From assembly GCA_032718475.1 (NCBI GenBank), contig JAUCBJ010008902.1:1-36101 (forward strand): a DNA stretch of 36,101 nucleotides, read 5' to 3'. Within the stretch, counting starts at the first letter, position 1; every line of letters starts with the position of its first letter. A program made the position numbers and the translations under genes. Of this stretch, positions 18,823-29,200 are shown piece after piece. The notes under the pieces are model-generated. The model saw only the letters and a program-made list of their open reading frames with translations. It had not been told where the DNA came from and did not search any database. Source of the DNA: Nemertoderma westbladi. Taxonomy: Eukaryota; Xenacoelomorpha; Nemertodermatida; Nemertodermatidae.

Positions 18823-19070
18823 TTTATTTTACAGGTGTTCGGGTGTCTACACTTAGCATCAGGTAACTTCTACTATTTTTCAAATCGTTATTTTTCAGCA
18901 ACCAGTATTTTCATATTCAGCAACCTTTATTTTACAGACGCTAGAGGTGTCTACAGGTAACTTCTACTATTTTTCAAATCGCAATTTTTATATTCACTAA
19001 CCTTTATCTTCCAGGTGTTCGAGTGTCTACACTTAGCATCAGGTAACTTCTACTATTTTTCACCAGTAAC
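18823..19070 (+). repeat. three tandem cassettes resembling micro-exons with splice sites
   Basis: Each cassette has a pyrimidine-rich CCTTTAT(T/C)TT.CAG, then a short core, then CAG followed by GTAACTTCTACTATTTTTCA. Cores: 18835-18862 (28 nt, GTGTTCGGGTGTCTACAC...), 18938-18956 (19 nt) and 19015-19042 (28 nt, one change from the first). The first and third are offset by 180 bp and the middle one is diverged. The repetition is certain; a splicing role is inference from the acceptor-like and donor-like borders. Confidence 0.75.
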
Positions 19071-19093
19071 TAAATTTAATTTTGCAATTTTTC

Positions 19094-19190
19094 AGATAAC
19101 AAAATATTCAACCGGATTCGAACTCGGGACTGATACATCCCCTCATAACTCACCAATCACTCTTCCATCCAATCTCGAGAGAAAAAGGTG
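19094..19190 (-). other. possible tRNA-derived remnant (box B-like)
   Basis: The minus strand contains TCCCGAGTTCGAATCCGG, close to the pol III box B consensus GGTTCGANTCC and to a TpsiC arm. Upstream on that strand, TTGGTGAGTTATGAGG is only a poor box A. The T stem does not pair well, so this is not an intact tRNA gene; a SINE fragment or tRNA relic is possible. Confidence 0.25.
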
Positions 19191-19396
19191 ATAAATATCT
19201 GAGTTATACCATAGTCATTGAATTCTTCATCTTCATCACTGGTAGCAGATGTTTATAAATAGCATCTAATCCCTTAACATAATTAATATAGCATAGAATA
19301 CATTAATTCGACTATTAATAATAATCGATTTTTTTATCGATGTAACCGATCGATCAACTAAGTTGAATATAAGTTAGAATAATAGGACTAGCATTG

Positions 19397-19525
19397 TTCT
19401 CGTTGCATCTGTTACTCGTTACTGCTATTTCACTCTCTAACTCACGCTAATGTAATAATTTTAGCTGTACACGTTGTTGCATCTGTTACACGAATCTACT
19501 ATATTCCTCACTGTAAGTCGCTCTG
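19397..19525 (+). repeat. imperfect direct repeat, offset about 82 bp
   Basis: CGTTGCATCTGTTACTCGTTACTGCTATTTC... at about 19400 recurs as TGTTGCATCTGTTACACGAATCTACTATATTC... at about 19482. It lies just upstream of the TATA box of the orphan ORF and adds to the picture of a locally duplicated leader region. Confidence 0.5.
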
Positions 19526-19542
19526 CTGTATTAAAGCAACCA

Positions 19543-19548
19543 TATAAA
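19543..19548 (+). promoter_or_regulatory. TATA box candidate for the orphan ORF
   Basis: TATAAA 68 bases upstream of the ATG at 19616. The distance would allow a short 5' leader of roughly 40 bases. It is a short motif in AT-rich DNA, so chance occurrence is likely enough to keep confidence low. Confidence 0.3.
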
Positions 19549-19615
19549 CCGAAGTTTTACAATCTAATAATCATTTATTTAGTTTTTATTTTTCAAAATA
19601 GTTTTCATTCTAATT

Positions 19616-20164
19616 ATGGATTTATTTAAAAAAACTTCAAGCAATACTTGGAAATTTACATTTAATAAATATACCTGTAGTATTGTTTATGGCAAGTACT
19701 TTATATTACTCTCATGCGATAGCAATGTAACAACGTGCTTCTCTTACCTGGATACACTCTACCTTCTAGACGTCTTAGAAATATTATTCAACCGACAAAA
19801 GGAATCACCAGTTTCAAGAGGTAATATTTATCCTAATATAGAATTTACAAGAGGAAAGTTAAATATTTCCACCTGTGTTATTACTGAAAACGTATATATT
19901 CAGAAGCAAGGCAAATGTCAAATTCTAAACAAATCACTCATTAATTTATTGCTTCAGAGTAAGACAGAAATATTAGAATTGTTATCACCACCACTCGAAA
20001 TAATAAATCAGTGTTCTGTTGTTAATTTAACCAACTCATCTTTTGTTGGTTTTGTAAGCAAATATAAAGGAACGACTTATATGGGACTATGGGAGATTTC
20101 AGCTAGATATTCTGATGCTATTGGTCTTAGGTATTATAATGGGTTTAACTTAACTAAACTGTGA
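19616..20164 (+). CDS. orphan 182-codon ORF, function unknown
   Basis: ATG with A at -3 and G at +4, a good initiation context. The frame runs 182 codons with no stop in DNA of about 35% GC, which is well above chance. The protein opens MDLFKKTSSNTWKFTFNKYT, has six cysteines, short hydrophobic stretches (YFILLSC, LLDVLEILF) too brief for clear membrane spans, and ends GLRYYNGFNLTKL. There is no signal peptide, zinc finger, nuclease or polymerase motif that I can recognise. TATAAA lies 68 bases upstream; no AATAAA is seen in the first few hundred bases downstream. The upstream region is made of small direct duplications, as is common in LTRs and other mobile elements, so an unrecognised transposon ORF is as likely as a lineage-specific gene. 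Confidence 0.45.
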   Translation: MDLFKKTSSNTWKFTFNKYTCSIVYGKYFILLSCDSNVTTCFSYLDTLYLLDVLEILFNRQKESPVSRGNIYPNIEFTRGKLNISTCVITENVYIQKQGKCQILNKSLINLLLQSKTEILELLSPPLEIINQCSVVNLTNSSFVGFVSKYKGTTYMGLWEISARYSDAIGLRYYNGFNLTKL

Positions 20165-21142
20165 TTTCTAACGCTGATTGGTGTGTTATTGAAGTGTGCC
20201 TAAGATTACGAATGCTTAGATAGGCGCTCTTTTCCTTTGATTGATTTCTATTTCTTAGTTACAATAATTAGTTATTGATTAGGTCAAAGTAATACGGCAA
20301 ATTAGGCTATTACTAGCGAAACCTGTTGCGTGATAAATTAGAATTACGTATTCTGGAACTCTTAGTAATTAGTACGCTGTTAAATATTTGTGACTGTAAC
20401 TAATTAGTAAAAATTAAGAATTAGTACGCAGCATAGCGGAGAGTAGCTAAGGTAATAATTAGTGTACTGTAAACTATTCACGCTGAGCGGTTATTTGCAT
20501 TAGCGGGCAATCAGCTAGAACGCACTATTCGGTACGCACGATACGCTAGTAATTTTGCTGGCCTAAAGCCAGTCGCGGGCAGTTTTAGACTCGGGTGGTA
20601 TTACCCACGTAGAAACAGATACTGTACCATTTTGATATTTTAAATATTCTCGCATTCACACATTACGTTAGGGAACCTCCAGTATTCGCGATTAGAAAGA
20701 CGTAGGTAATAGCGTGCTTTAATAGTGATAAAATTAGGCGTAAGAATACTCTGAGTGCAAGGCCTCTCGCACTCGTCTTAAGTAAGCTTAGGGAGCCGAC
20801 TCGGGTTTATTGTTTTGGTTATTCCCGCGTGGCTCATAGATTCGAACAGTTAGCTCTCTATCGAGCGATCGGTAGAGAAAGGAACAAGCGATTTTGCAGG
20901 AGTTGTGTAAAATTAGTAAAATATATTAGTGGACGGCAGATTAGCGCCATCTAACGGTAAGTAGCGGTTCTGTATTTAGCAACCCTTACAATTTAGTAAT
21001 AGCACGCTCCTGATCCCCTTTACTTAACAGTAGAGCAGTCTTTGTGTCTTATTGGTTAGGCGAGAGCTCATTAGGTTGACAGAAGGATATTAACGGGTAT
21101 TGGTCTGTTCAACAGTTCTGCTGTTAGTATAGAGGTCGCGGT
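20165..21142. other. non-coding stretch before the 34-bp satellite
   Basis: No ORF of note and no RNA gene recognised. GC content is somewhat higher than elsewhere. It contains TTAGCGCCATCTAACGG (20941-20957), which resembles the CTCF core motif on the minus strand. The satellite starts at about 21143. Confidence 0.5.
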
Positions 21143-22200
21143 TGTTTATCAACTCCTGTTGTAGAACTGATAAACCTTGTCAACCACTCCTGTTGTAGAA
21201 CTGATAAACCTTGTCAGCCACTCCTGTTGTAGAACTGAACCTTGTCAGCCACTCCTGTTGTAGAACTGATAAACATTGTCAGCCACTCCTGTTGTAGAAC
21301 TGATAAACCTTGTCAGCCACTCCTGTTGTAAAACTGATAAATCTTGTCATCCACTCCTGTTGTAGAACTGATAAACCTTGTCAGCCACTCCTGTTGTAGA
21401 ACTGATAAACCTTGTCAGCCACTCCTGTTGTAGAACTGATAAACATTGTCAGCCACTCCTGTTGTAGAACCGATAAACCTTGTCAGCCACTCCTGTTGTG
21501 GAGCTGATAAACCTTGTCAGCGACTCCTGTTGTGGAGCTGATAAACCTTGTCAGCCACTCCTGTTGTAGAACTGATAAACCTTGTCAGCAACTCCTGTTG
21601 TAGAACTGTTAAACCTTGTAAGCCACTCCTGTTGTAGAACTGATAAACCTTGTCAACCACTCCTGTTGTAGAACTGATAAACCTTGTCAACCACTCCTGT
21701 TGTAGAACTGATAAACCTTGTAAGCCACTCCTGTTGTAGAACTGATAAACCTTGTCAACCACTCCTGTTGTAGAACTGATAAACCTTGTCAGCCACTCCT
21801 GTTGTAGAACTGAACCTTGTCAGCCACTCCTGTTGTAGAACTAATAAACCTTGTCAGCCACTCTAGTTGAAGAACTGATAAATCTTGTCAGCCACTCCTG
21901 TTGTAGAACTGATAAACATTGTCAGCCACTCCTGTTGTAGAACTGATAAACCTTGTCAGCCACTCCAGTTGAAGAACTGATAAACTTTGTCAGCCACTCC
22001 AGTTGAAGAACTGATAAACTTTGTCAGCCACTCCTGTTGTAGAACTGATAAACATTGTCAGCCACTCCTGTTGCTGTTGTAGAACTGATAAACATTGTCA
22101 GCCACTCCTGTTGTAGAACTGATAAACATTGTCAGCCACTCCTGTTGCAGAACTGATGAACCTTGTCAGCCACTCCTGTTTTAGAACTGATACACCTTAT

Positions 22201-25200
22201 CAGCCGCTCCTGTTGTAGAACTGATAAACCTTGTCAGCCACTCCTGTTGTAGAACTGATAAACCTTGTCAGCCACTCCTGTTGTAGAACTGATAAACATT
22301 GTCAGCCACTCCTGTTGTAGAACCGATAAACCTTGTCAGCCACTCCTGTTGTAGAACTGATAAACCTTGTCAGCCACTCCTGTTGTGGAACTGATAAACC
22401 TTGTCAGCCACTCCTGTTGTAGAACTGATAAACCTTGTCAGCCACTCCTGTTGTAGAACTGTTAAACCTTGTCAGCAACTCCTGTTGTAGAACTGATAAT
22501 GCTTGTAAGCCACTCCTGTTGTAGAACTGATAAACCTTGTCAACCACTCCTGTTGTAGAACTGATAAACCTTGTCAGCCACTCCTGTTGTGGAACTGATA
22601 AACCTTGTCAGCCACTCCTGTTGTAGAACTAATAAACCTTGTCAGCCACTCCTGTTGTAGAACTGATAAACCTTGTCAGTCACTCCTGTTGTAGAACTGA
22701 TAAACATTGTCACCCACTCCTGTTGTAGAACTGATAAACTTTGTCAGCCACTCATGTTGTAGAACTGATAAACCTCGTCAGTCATTCCTGTTGTAGAACT
22801 GATAACCCTTGTCAGCCACTCCTGTTGTAGAACTGATAAACCTTGTCAGCCACTCCTGTTGTAGAAGTGATAAACTTTGTCAGCCACTCCTGTTGTAGAA
22901 CTGATGAACCTTGTCAGCCACTCCTGTTGTAGAAGTGATAAACTTTGTCAGCCACTCCTGTTGTAGAACTGATGAACCTTGTCAGTCACTCCTGTTGAAG
23001 AACTGATAAACATTGTCAGCCACTCATGTTGTAGAACTGATAAACTTTGTCAGCCACTCCTGTTGCAGAACTGATAAACCTTGTCAGTCACTCCTGTTGT
23101 AGAACTGGTAAACCTTGTCAGCCACTCCTGTTGTAGAACTGATAAACCTTGTCAGTCACTCCTGTTGTAGAACTGATAAACCTTGTCAGCCACTCCTGTT
23201 GTAGAACTGATAAACTTTGTCAGCCACTCCTGTTGTAGAACTGATAAACCTTGTCAGTCACTCCTGTTGTAGAACTGATAAACTTTGTCAGCCACTCCTG
23301 TTGTAGAACTGATAAACTTTGTCAGCCACTCCTGTTGTGGAACTGATAAACATTGTCAGCCACTCCTGTTGTAGAATTGACAAACCATATCAGCCACTCT
23401 AGTTGTAGAACTGATAAACCATGTCAGCCACTCCTGTTGTAGAACTGATAAACTTTGTCAGCCACTCCTGTTGTAGAACTGACAAACCTTGTCAGCCACT
23501 CATGTTGTAGAACTGATAAACATTGTCAGCCACTCCTGTTGTAGAAATAATAAACCTTGTCAGCCACTCCTGTTGTAGAACTGACAAACCATATCAGCCA
23601 CTCTAGTTGTAGAACTGATAAACCATGTCAGCCACTCCTGTTGTAGAACTAATAAACTTTGTCAGCCACTCCTGTTGTAGAACTGATAAACCTTGTCAGC
23701 CACTCCTGTTGTAGAACTGATAAACCTTGTCAGCCACTCCTGTTGTAGAACTGATAAACTTTGTCAGTCACTCCTGTTGTAGAACTGATAAACCTTGTCA
23801 GCCACTCCTGTTGTAGAACTGATAAACTTTGTCAGCCACTCCTGTTGTAGAACTGATAAACCTTGTCAGTTACTCCTGTTGTAGAACTGATAAACTTTGT
23901 CAGCCACTCCTGTTGTAGAACTGATAAACCTTGTCAGCCACTCCAGTTGAAGAACTGATAAACCTTATCAGCCACTCCAGTTGTAGAACTGATAAACCTT
24001 GACAGCCACTCCTGTTGTAGAACTGATAAACCTTGTCAGCCACTCCTGTTGTAGAACTGATAAACCTTGTCAGCCGCTCCAGTTGTAGAACTGATAAACC
24101 TTGTCAGCCACTCCTGTTGTAGAACTGATAAACCTTGTCAGCCACTCCTGTTGTAGAACTGATAAACATTGTCAGCCACTCCTGTTGTAGAACCGATAAA
24201 CCTTGTCAGCCACTCCTGTTGTAGAACTGATAAACCTTGTCAGCCACTCCTGTTGTGGAACTGATAAACCTTGTTAGCCACTCCTGTTGTAGAACTGATA
24301 AACCTTGTCAGCCACTCCTGTTGTAGAACTGTTAAACCTTGTCAGCAACTCCTGTTGTAGAACTGATAATGCTTGTAAGCCACTCCTGTTGTAGAACTGA
24401 TAAACCTTGTCAACCACTCCTGTTGTAGAACTGATAAACCTTGTCAGCCACTCCTGTTGTGGAACTGATAAACCTTGTCAGCCACTCCTGTTGTAGAACT
24501 AATAAACCTTGTCAGCCACTCCTGTTGTAGAACTGATAAACCTTGTCAGTCACTCCTGTTGTAGAACTGATAAACATTGTCACCCACTCCTGTTGTAGAA
24601 CTGATAAACTTTGTCAGCCACTCATGTTGTAGAACTGATAAACCTCGTCAGTCATTCCTGTTGTAGAACTGATAACCCTTGTCAGCCACTCCTGTTGTAG
24701 AACTGATAAACCTTGTCAGCCACTCCTGTTGTAGAAGTGATAAACTTTGTCAGCCACTCCTGTTGTAGAACTGATGAACCTTGTCAGCCACTCCTGTTGT
24801 AGAAGTGATAAACTTTGTCAGCCACTCCTGTTGTAGAACTGATGAACCTTGTCAGTCACTCCTGTTGAAGAACTGATAAACATTGTCAGCCACTCCTGTT
24901 GTAGAACTGATAAACTTTGTCAGCCACTCCTGTTGTAGAACTGATAAACCTTGTCAGTCACTCCTGTTGTAGAACTGGTAAACCTTGTCAGCCACTCCTG
25001 TTGTAGAACTGATAAACCTTGTCAGTCACTCCTGTTGTAGAACTGATAAACCTTGTCAGCCACTCCTGTTGTAGAACTGATAAACTTTGTCAGCCACTCC
25101 TGTTGTAGAACTGATAAACCTTGTCAGTCACTCCTGTTGTAGAACTGATAAACTTTGTCAGCCACTCCTGTTGTAGAACTGATAAACTTTGTCAGCCACT

Positions 25201-25290
25201 CCTGTTGTGGAACTGATAAACATTGTCAGCCACTCCTGTTGTAGAATTGACAAACCATATCAGCCACTCTAGTTGTAGAACTGATAAACT
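22201..25290. repeat. higher-order repeat in the satellite, offset 1870 bp
   Basis: The variant order of about 22201-23420 recurs at about 24071-25290 at a constant offset of 1870 bp, exactly 55 units. Markers are GTAGAACCGATAAACC at 22317 and 24187, and CACCCACTCC at about 22711 and 24581. The copies part where GATAAACCATGTC becomes GATAAACTGTC, a unit deletion. Confidence 0.85.
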
Positions 25291-26209
25291 GTCAGCCACT
25301 CCTGTTGTAGAACTGATAAACCTTGTCAGTCACTCCTGTTGTAGAACTGATAAACTTTGTCAGCCACTCCTGTTGTAGAACTGATAAACTTTGTCAGCCA
25401 CTCCTGTTGTGGAACTGATAAACATTGTCAGCCACTCCTGTTGTAGAATTGACAAACCATATCAGCCACTCTAGTTGTAGAACTGATAAACCATGTCAGC
25501 CACTCCTGTTGTAGAACTGATAAACTTTGTCAGCCACTCCTGTTGTAGAACTGACAAACCTTGTCAGCCACTCATGTTGTAGAACTGATAAACATTGTCA
25601 GCCACTCCTGTTGTAGAAATAATAAACCTTGTCAGCCACTCCTGTTGTAGAACTGACAAACCATATCAGCCACTCTAGTTGTAGAACTGATAAACCATGT
25701 CAGCCACTCCTGTTGTAGAACTAATAAACTTTGTCAGCCACTCCTGTTGTAGAACTGATAAACCTTGTCAGCCACTCCTGTTGTAGAACTGATAAACCTT
25801 GTCAGCCACTCCTGTTGTAGAACTGATAAACTTTGTCAGTCACTCCTGTTGTAGAACTGATAAACCTTGTCAGCCACTCCTGTTGTAGAACTGATAAACT
25901 TTGTCAGCCACTTCTGTTGTAGAACTGATAAACCTTGTCAGTTACTCCTGTTGTAGAACTGATAAACTTTGTCAGCCACTCCTGTTGTAGAACTGATAAA
26001 CCTTGTCAGCCACTCCAGTTGTAGAACTGATAAACCTTATCAGCCACTCCAGTTGTAGAACTGATAAACCTTGACAGCCACTCCTGTTGTAGAACTGATA
26101 AACCTTGTCAGCCACTCCTGTTGTAGAACTGATAAACCTTGTCAGCCGCTCCAGTTGTAGAACTGATAAACCTTGTCAGCCACTCCTGTTGTAGAACTGA
26201 TAAACCTTG

Positions 26210-29200
26210 TCAACCACTCCTGTTGTATAACTCATAAACTTTGTCAGTCACTCCTGTTGTAGAAGTGTTAAACCTTGTCAGCCACTCCTGTTGTAGAACT
26301 GATAAACGTTGTCCGCCACTCCTGTTGTAGAACTGATAAACCTTGTCACCCACTCCAGTTTTAGAACTGATAAACCTTGTCAGCCACTCCAGTTGTAGAA
26401 CTGAAAAACCTTGACAGCCACTCCTGTTGTAGAACTGATAAACCTTGTCAGCCACTCCTGTTGTAGAACTGATAAACCTTGTCAGCCACTCCAGTTGAGA
26501 ACTGATAAACTTTGTCAGCCACTCCTGTTGTAGAACTGATAAACCTTGTCAGCCACTCCAGTTTTAGAACTGATAAACCTTGTCAGCCACTCCAGTTGTA
26601 GAACTGAAAAACCTTGACAGCCACTCCTGTTGTAGAACTGATAAACCTTGTCAGCCACTCCTGTTGTAGAACTGATAAACCTTGTCAGCCACTCCAGTTG
26701 AGAACTGATAAACCTTGTCAGCCACTCCTGTTGTAGAACTGATAAACATTGTCAGCCACTCCTGTTGTAGAACTGATAAACCTTGTCAGCCACTCCTGTT
26801 GTAGAACTGAAAAAGCTTGTCAACAACTCCTGTTGTAGAACTGATAAACCTTGTCAGTCACTCTTGTTGTAGAACTGATAAACCTTGTCAGCCACTCCTG
26901 TTGTAGAACTGATAAAGCTTGTCAACCACTCCTGTTGTAGAACTGATAAACCTTGTCAGCCATTCCTGTTGTAGAACTGATAAACCTTGTCAATCACTCT
27001 TGTTGTAGAACTGATAAAATTAGTCAGTCACTCCTGTTGTAGAAGTGTTAAACCTTGTCAGTCACTCCTGTTGTAGAACTGGTAAACCTTGTCAGCCACT
27101 CCTGTTGTAGAACTGATAAACCTTGTCAGTCACTCCTGTTGTAGAACTGATAAACCTTGTCAGCCACTCCTGTTGTAGAACTGATAAACTTTGTCAGCCA
27201 CTCCTGTTGTAGAACTGATAAACCTTGTCAGTCACTCCTGTTGTAGAACTGATAAACTTTGTCAGCCACTCCTGTTGTAGAACTGATAAACTTTGTCAGC
27301 CACTCCTGTTGTGGAACTGATAAACATTGTCAGCCACTCCTGTTGTAGAATTGACAAACCATATCAGCCACTCTAGTTGTAGAACTGATAAACCATGTCA
27401 GCCACTCCTGTTGTAGAACTGATAAACTTTGTCAGCCACTCCTGTTGTAGAACTGACAAACCTTGTCAGCCACTCATGTTGTAGAACTGATAAACATTGT
27501 CAGCCACTCCTGTTGTAGAAATAATAAACCTTGTCAGCCACTCCTGTTGTAGAACTGACAAACCATATCAGCCACTCTAGTTGTAGAACTGATAAACCAT
27601 GTCAGCCACTCCTGTTGTAGAACTAATAAACTTTGTCAGCCACTCCTGTTGTAGAACTGATAAACCTTGTCAGCCACTCCTGTTGTAGAACTGATAAACC
27701 TTGTCAGCCACTCCTGTTGTAGAACTGATAAACTTTGTCAGTCACTCCTGTTGTAGAACTGATAAACCTTGTCAGCCACTCCTGTTGTAGAACTGATAAA
27801 CTTTGTCAGCCACTCCTGTTGTAGAACTGATAAACCTTGTCAGTTACTCCTGTTGTAGAACTGATAAACTTTGTCAGCCACTCCTGTTGTAGAACTGATA
27901 AACCTTGTCAGCCACTCCAGTTGTAGAACTGATAAACCTTATCAGCCACTCCAGTTGTAGAACTGATAAACCTTGACAGCCACTCCTGTTGTAGAACTGA
28001 TAAACCTTGTCAGCCACTCCTGTTGTAGAACTGATAAACCTTGTCAGCCGCTCCAGTTGTAGAACTGATAAACCTTGTCAGCCACTCCTGTTGTAGAACT
28101 GATAAACCTTGTCAACCACTCCTGTTGTATAACTGATAAACTTTGTCAGTCACTCCTGTTGTAGAAGTGTTAAACCTTGTCAGCCACTCCTGTTGTAGAA
28201 CTGATAAACGTTGTCCGCCACTCCTGTTGTAGAACTGATAAACCTTGTCACCCACTCCAGTTTTAGAACTGATAAACCTTGTCAGCCACTCCAGTTGTAG
28301 AACTGAAAAACCTTGACAGCCACTCCTGTTGTAGAACTGATAAACCTTGTCAGCCACTCCTGTTGTAGAACTGATAAACCTTGTCAGCCACTCCAGTTGA
28401 GAACTGATAAACTTTGTCAGCCACTCCTGTTGTAGAACTGATAAACCTTGTCAGCCACTCCAGTTTTAGAACTGATAAACCTTGTCAGCCACTCCAGTTG
28501 TAGAACTGAAAAACCTTGACAGCCACTCCTGTTGTAGAACTGATAAACCTTGTCAGCCACTCCTGTTGTAGAACTGATAAACCTTGTCAGCCATTCCAGT
28601 TGAGAACTGATAAACCTTGTCAGCCACTCCTGTTGTAGAACTGATAAACATTGTCAGCCACTCCTGTTGTAGAACTGATAAACCTTGTCAGCCACTCCTG
28701 TTGTAGAACTGAAAAAGCTTGTCAACAACTCCTGTTGTAGAACTGATAAACCTTGTCAGTCACTCCTGTTGTAGAACTGATAAACCTTGTCAGCCACTCC
28801 TGTTGTAGAACTGATAAAGCTTGTCAACCACTCCTGTTGTAGAACTGATAAACCTTGTCAGCCATTCCTGTTGTAGAACTGATAAACCTTGTCAATCACT
28901 CTTGTTGTAGAACTGATAAACTTAGTCAGTCACTCCTGTTGTAGAAGTGTTAAACCTTGTCAGCCACTCTTGTTGTAGAACTGATAAACCTTGTCAGCCA
29001 CTCCTGTTGTAGAACTGATAAAGCTTGTCAACCACTCCTGTTGTAGAACTGATAAACCTTGTCAGCCATTCCTGTTGTAGAACTGATAAACCTTGTCAGC
29101 CACTCCTGTTGTAGAACTGATAAACATTGTCAGCCACTCCTGTTTTAGAACTGATAAACCTTGTCAGCCACTCCTGTTGTAGAACTGATAAACCTTGTCA

